This document shows positions 1 through 10,000 of a DNA stretch of 64,000 nt, in pieces. Made by a program: the position numbers and the translations under genes. The stretch comes from Siniperca chuatsi (Eukaryota; Chordata; Actinopteri; Centrarchiformes; Sinipercidae): positions 23,132,566 to 23,196,565 of the forward strand of contig NC_058063.1 of NCBI RefSeq assembly GCF_020085105.1. The letters are read 5' to 3'. Every line of letters begins with the position of its first letter. The first letter of the stretch is position 1. Under the pieces are notes generated by a model. It was given only the letters and a program-made list of their open reading frames with translations. It did no database searches and had not been told where the DNA came from.

Positions 1-145
1 GCCTTTTTAAGGTCATGACACAGCATCTCAATAGGATTCAGGTCAGGACTTTGACTAGGCCACTCCAAAGTCTTAATTTTGATCTTCTTCAACCATTCAG
101 AGGTGGACTTGCTGGTGTGTTTTGGATCATTGTCCTGCTGCAGAA
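1..145 (-). mobile_element. Tc1-like transposon fragment, cut by the window edge
   Basis: On the minus strand this stretch encodes the transposase region around the DLNPIE motif that holds the catalytic Glu; the plus-strand text matches the same segment of the Tc1-like copies at 9077 and 16216. It stops abruptly near 145 and passes directly into another repeat. No terminal repeat is visible, so it is a dead internal fragment. Confidence 0.85.
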
Positions 146-220
146 ATGGAAATACTCACGTAAAGCACATTTGTACTTGAGTAAATGTATTTATTTACAT
201 CCCAGCACTGCAGCTCCTTG
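146..220 (+). repeat. Fragment of a dispersed CAGTGGTGG-type MITE
   Basis: Text such as TGGAAATACTCACGTAAAG followed by GAGTAAATGTATTTATTTACA matches the end of a repeat family seen again at 7680-7790, 13735-13870 and 27010-27117. It directly abuts the Tc1-like fragment, which suggests one element landed in the other. Confidence 0.6.
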
Positions 221-2140
221 TACCAACCGTCCAGTGTTGGAGCGTCTTTAGAAATCCAAAATGTGAGGATTATCATCCTGCACACACCGACCCACAGACA
301 ATAACTTCTGATCCTATATTTTTTGTGCAGTTTCCAAACTGATGTTTGACAGCAGTAAAAAAACACATAAAATCTTTTAGACTGACATTTGACGACTTTT
401 CCTCAAGTTACCTCAAAATGTGCAAAAATGAAAATATTTAAAAACTGTGTTCAGGTGCTACAAATGTTCGTACAGTTCAGAGACTTCCTGTCCAGGAGGT
501 CATTGATCTGGTCTTCCAAGATGAGACTCGCTTGCTATTAGAGATTATTTTTGTTTGGTTTGTTAGTTAATGTTGAATTAATCGATATAATTAGTAGTTA
601 TGAGGATTCTTTTTACGATATAGCAGCGAGGACAGTGTTATAAATGTTATATAATAAACCCCACAGTTCCACAATGTTCTTGCCATTTTCAGTTTCAATA
701 AAATATATTAAAATCATCATGTCTATTGTGTTTTCATGTCTTAGGTACAACAGGATGTTATATTGTGTGGGGTTTTTTAATCCAGAGATGTAGAACCTAA
801 AAAACACTCTCCCTGCTCTCTGAAACATTAATTAAAGATTAATCACCCACTTATTATAATGCCAGATTTATATTTATACATCCTAAATAGATCTGTGCTT
901 CAAAATGTGGTACAGACACTTGCTGTGAGGAGAGAATATGAAGATTTTCCAGAGCAGTAAAGAGATCTGGAGGATGAAAACGTCCTGAATCCGGCAGTCA
1001 GGAAAGACCACGAAGCCCAGTTTGGCCCTGAAGTGGAAACCAGTCCAAAATAAACCTGCGTAGTCTGGGTTTTCACACTGTGTCGCCCTCTGGTGGTGGC
1101 TGTGCGATTAACAGGGACTCTCTGAAGGGAACATAATAAGACTACTGCATGATACAAATAAATACAACCAAAACTACACATCATTACGTGTTTTGTTAAA
1201 AATATAAACGCAAATGGCTCAGAGGGAACTGATGTGATGACCTGCGACAGGCTCAAGCTGACAACAACCACGCAGAACAACAGAAACTCATCTTATATGA
1301 ACCTTTCGAGGCAGATGGAAGCTGTTGTGCACCGACTCTAATCTGCACGCAGCAGTTAATAGTGATCACTAATAACATCCGATTATGGTTCTTTGTCGAC
1401 AGACAGAATTACCTGCTTATAATTAAGAGTCTGTCCCTCAGGAAATCTTGTAAAAGTATTAAAAAGCTTTGTAGTCGCAGAAAATATTCTGTAAACTGAC
1501 ATTTCGGGGCTCAACAATGACAAAACTTCTTTAAGATAGTTAAAAAGACGCGAGACATAATATCGTAAATATTTTAGGCTCATACACTTAACTGCCTTTG
1601 TTCCCTATTGATGAAATTATCTTCAAACTGGCCCTAATTATATATTTCTTACAATGGCTAAATAAATACGGGCCCATTAACCTTGAACCTACTTTCAGAT
1701 TGACTTCCTAAACTGGGTTATTGATCGATCGTTACTGGCAGATACTCTAAGACAAACATAAAGCCAGACGACGTGTGACATCTTTAACCAACCTAGTCAT
1801 TATTACACATTCTACGCTTAGTTTTGGTGTCAATTTATGGTGTTTAGACGCCAGTTATCTGAAATACACAGCTGACTGATGGTCGTCTGTCTCGGGCCTG
1901 TAGATCCACTGAGCTGCAGCAACTTTCATCAGTCTTGTTACATGAAGATGAAATCTGAGGAATCAGCCTCTCTCATTCTTATGCTGTTGTTTTTTAAAAG
2001 TCTTTTTATGCTTTCTAACTGCACTGGAAAGCATTTTGTGCTCTTCGCTTGAAAAGTGCCACACAAATAAAATTATTATTATTGATGTTTTTCAAACACT
2101 GACAGAGGAAATTCTCTTGTGTACATTTTGATGATTGTAC
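221..2140. other. Intergenic sequence without a recognisable gene
   Basis: AT-rich sequence with only short open frames on both strands. I see no splice-flanked coding exon, RNA gene or element end that I can name. Confidence 0.5.
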
Positions 2141-2232
2141 TTCCATATTTTTACATTTTGAATTCAGGACTTTTTTTTTCTTTTAATGAAGTATTTTACT
2201 TTATTTACTTAAGTTAAAGATCTAAATTCTTC
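2141..2232 (+). repeat. End fragment of the same MITE family
   Basis: The segment reads through a TTTTGAATTCAGGACTTTT core and a TTTACTTAAGTTAAAGATCT end, ending close to CTTCTTCCAGCGCTGG. This resembles the right end of the CAGTGG...CCACTG repeat whose full copy lies at 13735-14446. Confidence 0.5.
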
Positions 2233-2239
2233 TTCCAGC

Positions 2240-3000
2240 GCTGGAGATCCATCAGCAGCGCACTCCCAGAGAGGGCTGGGTTTAAAAAATAGATTTTCCA
2301 ATTCAAAATCGATCTTCATTTGAATTATCCTATGCCGATTCATAAAGTCCGATATCGGCCTTTTAACAGATGCCTTTTCCCGTGGATGCGTGAAGCTTTA
2401 ACACCGTTAGGGCTTGTGTCCGTATAGCCTAGCGGGTTTTTCTGGCAGAAAAGCGCTGGAGTGAAGCGCTTGTGCAGTGAGAGAGAAAAACGCTGCCGGG
2501 TTTTGTTTCTACGACAAGCGGCCTAACATTAGTTCGGTAGCTAAAAAGAGGAAAAAAAAAACACCCAGGTCAGAAAGTGGTGTTTACCCGTGTTTTTTTT
2601 CTCGATCCCGAGATGCAGCCGGTTTCCCCCGAGCTGCAGCGGGACCCCGGCCACCAGTGTTAGTTGCTCCTCTGCAGGAGAAGCTTTCTCCGGCCGCGAA
2701 GTGCAGCGAGTTGGGCTCCGCGGATCGGAAGGCGTAGCAAGGGTGCAATACCTGGGGAAACTTTACAGATATGGCTGCTTTCACGTGTTGTGCTGCTAGC
2801 TTGATGAACTCTTTATCTGAGCTAAAAAAACGGCACATAGATGCGCCGAACGTAAGACGAAGGAAGTTCACAAACAGTGCGAATAAATGTTGATACATAA
2901 CCGCGCGGTATTAAAGCGTGAATAACACGCCTACAACACCTGTATACCTGAATCTGCCACTCAGGTATATAGGTTCAATCAACAGTATCAATAAGACAGT
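2240..3000. other. Unassigned block with a CpG-rich core
   Basis: About 2440-2760 is clearly richer in CG dinucleotides than its surroundings and holds an 86-codon plus-strand frame (2477-2737) rich in Lys, Arg and Ser. I see no known domain in that frame and no convincing donor or acceptor around it. It could be a promoter CpG island, an untranslated first exon, or part of a transposon. I do not assign a product. Confidence 0.3.
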
Positions 3001-3004
3001 GTAG

Positions 3005-3595
3005 TCCCTCATTCGTCCAGGAGTGTTCTAGCGTAGAAAAGGTTTCAGTCGTAGTCGTCTGGACGCTGTTTTCAGAATCAAGACGTTTCGTCTCCCATCC
3101 GGAAGTCATTCTCAATTGTGAAGAAATGGGACGGGAATTAGAAATTTAAGCTACTCTGTGTTACATAAGCCCCGCCCTCAGGAAGGAGTCTACCTGAGTA
3201 TCTGTTAATAGCTAGTTTCACCTGAAACTGACCTAATTGTTTCCAAGATGGCCCAGTAATCAATAATCAGGCCTATTGTTTTCTGGCTGCATCTACTTCA
3301 TCAATGTTAAGTGCCTGATTAGCATGTGATTGGCTTGACCACGGTGTTAATACACTGTGGTAGACTTTGGGCAGATTGAATCTCAGACCACCATTTCTGT
3401 TCAAAGAGGGGTTTTCTTTTTTCACAAAAATGGCTTCCTTGACGCCCCGTTCAAACCAACTCTTCTCTCTACTTAGAATCTCCACCTCGCTGTCTTCAAA
3501 TGTGTGGTTTGTAGCTTTTAGATGCAAATGCACGCCAATCACATGCTGTGTCCAGATGACTACGACTGAAACCTTTCCTATGATACAACAGTATC
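3005..3595 (-). mobile_element. Penelope-like element remnant with GIY-YIG endonuclease tail
   Basis: The minus-strand frame 3273-3542 contains HTFEDSEVEILSREKSWFERG, then EAIFVKKENPSLNRNGGLR. From memory of the family, this is the C-terminal part of the GIY-YIG-type endonuclease of Penelope-like elements in fish. It is flanked by inverted sequences: a GGTTTCAGTCGTAGTCGTCTGG stretch on the left and its complement (CCAGATGACTACGACTGAAACC) on the right near 3550-3575. The reverse transcriptase is missing. A shorter relative without the coding part lies at 63237-63575. Confidence 0.65.
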
Positions 3596-5075
3596 AATCT
3601 GTTTTTTTCTTTAACGCGGAAATAACAGCACAACATTTAGAAATGCAATACTGGATGATTAAGAGGACAATTATTTCAACCTTAAATGTTAAGCTTTTTC
3701 CTTAATATCTATATATTTATTTATAATACAATCGTCGGGGAAACACTGGGGCGTCTGAGTGGAAACATCAGCTCTGTTACAGGTGATTTAAAGGGTCAAT
3801 TCTTAATGTAAACATTCATATTTTTAATAATGCACCATCAGAGGATTCCTCGTACAATTCACAGCATTAGTTCTCTCGGAATCTCTTTCATATCCAAGCA
3901 AAATTGGTGTTGTTACTGAAATATCCCTAACCGAATCGATATGGGAAATCAGTGGCGGTACCCAGCTCTCTTTTGTTGCCAAAAATGCTCGTTATTGATT
4001 CTTCCAAACCAGATCAGACTTATCACCAAACCCTTGATAACACTGAGCCTGGTTTAATGTACTTAAATGTCATTACTGCCTTCAAATCTGAAAATTACAA
4101 ATTAATATTTGGGTAACACTTAGTATGTAGTCCACGTCTTTATTTTTTTCTTCTATTTAACTCGTTTGTAGCACTTCAACTCGAGGTGCCGACCTCCACT
4201 ATCACCGCCGTCTGTGGGCAACAGAAGCTCTATGATAGCTACTACATATTTATATAGAGACCAGATGTATATTACTATGACCCAAGTTAGCAATAGCATT
4301 AGCTCTGATCGATCCGAACTCCATTCAGAAAACAAGCATTTTAAAAGTTGTTTGCTTGTCGTCTTGCGGACAGACCTGACAAAGCATGAATTCAGACTTT
4401 TTACAAATCGGCATCATGATGTAGTTATTTCGGCATCCTTTGATCCGTTTATTGCAATTCAATCACAGCAAAATCAGTATATTTTAGGTTCATACTGCTG
4501 TAGTGAGCCAGAAAGGGTGAATATTTGCAGGTTGTATTTACTCGCAAGTAAACATATGATGTGGCGGTCAAACTCACGCGAGTAACGCGTTTGGTGTTAA
4601 CACAGCTTTGGTCAGGAACCTCTCAGTTCGTTTTTGATTTCCAGGGGGCGTTATCAACGGGCGCCGACCAAAATGCCTCTGGACGCAACTGGAAAGACCT
4701 ACAACCAATCAGAGCATCGAAACGTGCTGAGCGACACATGCAAGTCGGGGCGGTTGAAACAGGTAACGCAGCAACAGAACCTGGATTCATATTTGATCAG
4801 CGCTGCCTAGTTTGACACTTTGATCTGAGTTAAGTGAGTCTGGTGCCTTGCGCTGTATCAACCAATCAGAGCAGCGAAACGTGTGACTTCAAATCTGGAC
4901 TGGTGATGCTCCTCTGTCAGTCACCTTATCAAACCCGCCCCTTATTAGATAAACGGCTGTGATTGGCCCGACCGCATGCAGGACAGGTGGAAATCCTTCT
5001 GAATGGGAGGGACGGCCAGATGCATCCGCCAGAGCAAATGAAACATGAGCTCGGCAAATTCGTCTGGTTCCCAGG
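3596..5075. other. Intergenic sequence without a recognisable gene
   Basis: Mixed AT-rich sequence. Short frames on both strands (for example 4214-4585) show no domain and no splice context. Two CCAATCAGAGCA(T/G)CGAAACGTG stretches (near 4705 and 4860) suggest a local duplication. Confidence 0.4.
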
Positions 5076-5235
5076 CTATGTTTATACAACCCTTTCTCTA
5101 AAAACGACACTATGAGAGCCGCGAGAGTGAACCAGAGCAGTAAAGTTGCAGCCGGGCAGATAAACAATGAGCTGAAAGTCACTATGAAGCTCCGTAAAGC
5201 CGAGTGGAGCTGCAGATTCAGCTGATAATCCTCTG
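5076..5235 (-). repeat. Dispersed repeat copy (GCTCGGCTTTACGGAGC family)
   Basis: Read on the minus strand this matches 43080-43215 almost collinearly, through CTGCAGCTC, CGGCTTTACGGAG, GTTTATCTG and GGCTGTAACTTTACT-like landmarks. A short third relative is at 59845-59880. The family has open frames by chance; I see no gene. Confidence 0.6.
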
Positions 5236-5803
5236 TAGCTTCGTCGCTACCAGACACCTTTCATATTGTTAATTATAATTTATACATTGTTATTATAGAA
5301 ATGTCCATTATAGCCGCTTTAAATATTCACATCATTTGGAAATATCAACCCTCTCTAATCTTTTTGGCCTTGTCGCTGTCTCAAGGACATTTCTCTTCTT
5401 TTAAAAAGAGTGCTTGTTGCTTCAGTGATCGGATCGGGATATCCCTACTTTGGATGATTAATTTCGGCAGCAGAAGTTTATAAAATGATTACGTGATATA
5501 ATCACATCATCACAAAACACTTCCACTTGACAGCCGATGGGATAATATTGAATTATCGTCAATTCCTACTGTATACAAATGTACTTACTAATTATTACAA
5601 AATATTCTAAAACGGGAAAAAGTATTAAAATCAGCGACTGTGTGATGGAAGAACAACTTAACAAGTTTACAAATCAGAGCAGACGTTTGATGTTAGACAC
5701 ATGTTGGTCGGCATCACAGAAGAATCAAGGTTCGATCCCTAGCCCCATCAAAACGCCCCCTATCATCACGTTTCAGACAGCACAGGCTGATAAAACATGT
5801 CTT
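5236..5803. other. Sequence 3' of zinc-finger gene 1
   Basis: On the minus strand this lies just past the stop codon of gene 1 and probably contains its 3' untranslated region. No polyadenylation site could be assigned with confidence. Confidence 0.35.
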
Positions 5804-7079
5804 TCAGGACGTGGGTGCGTTCAGGAACGGGTCTTCTTCCCCCTGGTGGCTCCTCATGTGTGTTTTCAGACAGTGGCTCTGAGTGAAGGCTTTGTCGCAG
5901 ACAGTGCACTGGTACGGTCTCTCCCCGTTGTGGGTCCTCATGTGGACCGTCAGGTGTTCTTGGCGGGAGCACGCTTTCCCACAAACCCCGCAGACAAACA
6001 GTTTGATGCCCAGGTGGCTCCTCACGTGGTTGTTCAGGTGAGATTTGTGTTTAAAGAAGCGACCGCAGTCCGAGCAGCCGTACGGCGCCTCGCCGGTGTG
6101 CACGCGCATGTGACCCTTCAGCCTCCCGTTGGATATGAAGCCTTTGCTACATATGACGCAGATGAACGGCCTCTCGTTGCTGTGTGTTTTCATGTGAGTT
6201 GTTAAACTGCCGTTTGACACAAACGTTTTGCAGCAGATGTGGCAGAGGTACGGCCGGTCTCTGGAGGTGTGGATCTTCTCGTGTGACTTCAGCGTGCCGG
6301 GAAGTTTGAAACGCTTCCCGCAAACCTCGCAGCCGTAACGCCTCTCCCCCGAGTGAGTCGTCTTGTGGCGGGTTAAAGATCGCAGATCGTAGACAGATTT
6401 ACCACAAACATTGCAGTGGTACTTGTCTCTACCTGTGTGCACCTTGCTGTGAGCTCTGAGCTGCGCCTTCAGACCGAACGCTTTCGGGCAAATATCACAC
6501 TTGTGTGGTTTATCTGCCACATGGACCCAACGGTGAATACTCAAGCTCGACATGTAAGTAAAGGTTTTGTGGCAAACATCACATTTAAACAGCCTGTTTC
6601 CTGTGTGTAGATTGGTGTGGGAGTTGAGGCCAGTGATGGTGAGGAAAGACTTTCCACAATTTAAACAGTCGTGAGTTTTTTGATAATTTCTAAGATGTCC
6701 CTTTAACTCGTCCACAGATACAAAATGTTCTCCGCACACTCCACAGACACACTGTGGTTCCTCCACGTGACTCCAGGAGTGTTTGATCAAACTGCCCAGT
6801 ATCCTGTACCAAACTCCACAGACTTTACAGGGCGTTTTTTTTCTCCTAATCAACTTCTCTGGCACACCAGACGTTTTGGCCCCTCGTTTCCGCCTCATCT
6901 TTGACGACTGCAGCTCAGGATCGGGTTTCCAGTCGTCGTCTCCATCAAATGCGTCATCTCCATCGCTGGAGTCCACTTGGCTCTCAGCAGCATCTCCATC
7001 ATCATCTTCCTCTTTGTCCATGTTCTGTTGCTGTGATGTTGAGCTGCTGGACAGAACATCCACATGTTGAACAGGGCTG
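5804..7079 (-). CDS. Terminal zinc-finger exon of gene 1 (12 C2H2 fingers)
   Basis: The exon begins after a CTCCACAG acceptor and joins the preceding AG in phase. It first encodes an acidic, Ser-rich stretch with a DDDWKPDPE motif, then basic RRKRG. The fingers follow the C-X2-C-X12-H-X3-H pattern. The first (CKVCGVWYRILGSL) has a long linker; the second has an enlarged Cys-His spacing ending in HLRNYQKTH. Later fingers have TGE-type linkers in part (HTGRDKY, HSGERRY, HTGEAPY). The last two fingers are nearly identical in DNA to those of gene 2. Confidence 0.92.
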
Positions 7080-10000
7080 CTGTGGAGGAAAAATTAAACA
7101 TTACTTTGTTGTAGATATATGTAGTGTCTAAGAGTCGGCCATGCTCCCATTAATCTGGGCCAAATCTGAACATGAAATACTGCATTAGAAATTATGACAA
7201 GGTTCGCTGTAGAGTTTTTGACCTCTTGTAGCACTTTGGAGCGGTTTTGTTTCTCATGCACGAAGGGGAGAAGAAGACTTCCAGCTAGTACACATGGATG
7301 TAAACAATGTTGGGATTTAAAATACCTAAAAAAAATTCTTTCAAATGTTTTATGAGGAAGAAAATAGTTTTGGGCGGTATCAAGCTGTTACGATATACCA
7401 GAAATCCCAAAGGTATGATTTTCAATACCGTCAAAAAAAAAAACAGACGCTCCTCTTTCAATTTAATGTATATTATATTATTTGATTATAATCATTGATG
7501 CATTCATTTGTCCATCACTTTAATGTTGCAGCTGGTAAAGATGGGTGGCAGCTATAATAATATATCATATTATGATAATATTTTGGATAATTAATCTGAA
7601 TCTGCAACATAACTAAAGCTGTCAGATAAACGTCGTGAAGTAAAAAGTCCAATATGTCCCTCTGAGATGTGGTGGAGTAGAAGTAGAAAGTGGCACAAAA
7701 TGGAAATACTCATGTAAAGTACAAGTACCTCAAAATTGTACTTAAGTAAAGTAATTGAGTAAATGTACTTAGTTACATTCCAAGAGAAGGCGTCTTACAG
7801 AAGGCGCCACTGGGGAGACGACGTTTCCTCACACCTTCTCACAACTTGAGGCAATGACATCACATGTGACAGACTGGGGTATTTTTGTCCGTTTAAACTT
7901 AAAACGCTTACAACAGTCAAAATGTTGGTGAGAAAACTCTGAAAATAAGTATGTGTTATTTTGGTGATTTCTGATCAATACTGAGCAAAAAAAGAAAATG
8001 CTGTGCCTTCAGTAGAAATTAATGCAAGACACCGAATGTCACTGCGGACTCATCGTTTGACCGATCTGAACACCATTTGAAACGTGATAGCTGCAGTGAG
8101 TCAAACTTTTGTCACATTTGAGTGGATGTGCTGTTAAGATTTCAGCTCCGTAGGCTGATTTATTTTGATTTTTTGAAGTTTAGAATGTGAATTGTATAGA
8201 AATGTAAATTTGTTGTAATAAGTCATGCCCACTTTAAGCAATCAAATTTCTGCAAACCGAATTTTTACTAATCTAAGTAGCTGATTACAAGATATAAACT
8301 TCTTGCATTAGTGGCGCCCCCTGGAGGTGCGGCGCAACACGCTTTAAGACGTAAGCTAAGTGAAAACTGTACGTTTGTCTCAAATTTTAGGTTGATATCT
8401 CAATGCGTTCATAAGTTATTGCAAATTTTTGAAAATGAGCTATTTTGATAAAAATTGATTGACTTGTAAAATATAAACCGGAATGACGTATTGAAATTTG
8501 CTTGATAGCTTTAGATCAGCGAAGTCCGTAGATTATCCTGCCAAAGTTTCAGGACTTATAACCTAGCGGTTTCTGACGAGTTCGCAAAAGTAGTTCTTGA
8601 TAATTTGACCATTTTAGAGCAGAAGACCATTGGAGCAAAGATGCGAGACATTAAAATGGTGAAAGAATTTTGACCCTAAGCCAAGCTGTTTGAGATAACT
8701 GCAGAAACGTAAAGTTTATTGATATAGCGCCACCTTGTGGTCAATGAGTGTCATTTTATGTGCTTGAGTAATGGGTGGAATTTGCAACCCACCTGCCAGT
8801 TTTGGTGACTTTTCATTTTACGGTTGTTGCTGCACGAAAACTTTTAATCGAGAAAAAGAAGAAGAACGAAAACAAAAACAATACTAATTACCTTGAGCTC
8901 AGCTTGGCTTCATCATTTTTTATCATCACAGCATCAGTGGACGAAGAATCAGTGGCGGCCTCATCGTTTCTCTGTAAAAGGTGAAGCTCCTCCTCCTCTC
9001 CTGTCTACAAGAGTTAACAAAAAAAGGCTGAAAATTAAAACTAATGCTGGTTTAATTTAAAAAGGATAACAATATACAGTGGTGTGAAAAAGTGTTTGCC
9101 CCCTTCCTGATTTCTTATTTTTTTGCATGTTTGTCAAATGTTTCAGATCATCAAACAAATTTAAATATTAGTCAAAGATAACACAAGTAAACACAAAATG
9201 CAGTTTTTAAATGAAGATTGTTATTATTAAGGGAAAACAGAATCCAAACCTACATGGCCCTGTGTGAAAAAGTGATTGCCCCCTAAACCTAATAACTGGT
9301 TGCTCCACCCTTAGCAGCAACAACTGCAATCAAGCGTTTGTGATAACTTGCAATGAGTCTTTTACAGCGCTGTGGAGGAGTTTTGGCCCACTCATCTTTG
9401 CAGAATTGTTGTAATTCAGCCACATTGGAGGGGTTTCGAGCATGAACTGCTTTTTTAAGGTCATGCCACAGCATCTCAATAGGATTCAGGTCAGGACTTT
9501 GACTAGGCCACTCCAAAGTCTTCTTTTTGTTCTTCTTCAGCCATTCAGAGGTGGACTTGCTAGTGTGTTTTGGATCATTGTCCTGCTGCAGAACCCAAGT
9601 TCGCTTCAGCTTGAGGTCACGAACAGATGGCCGGACGTTCTCCTTCAGGAGTTTTTGGTAGACGGCAGAATTCATGGTTCCATTTATCACAGCAAGTCTT
9701 CCAGGTCCTGAAGCAGCAAAACAGCCCCAGACCATCACACTACCACCACCATATTTTACTGCTGGTATGATGTTCTTTTTCTGAAATGCGGTGTTACTTT
9801 TACGCCAGGGACACACACTTTCCAAAAGGATCCACAGAGTATTTCCCCAAAAGTCTTGGGGATCATCAAGATGTTTTCTGGCAAAAATGAGACGAGCCTT
9901 AATGTTCTTTTTGCTCAGCAGTGGTTTTCGTCTTGAACTCTGCCATGCAGGACATTTTTGCCCAGTCTCTTTCTTATGGTGGAGTCATGAACACTGACCT

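Noticed and set aside
5579-6205. 208-codon plus-strand frame opposite the gene 1 finger exon
   Set aside because: Shadow of the C2H2 coding strand; the fingers on the minus strand are unambiguous.
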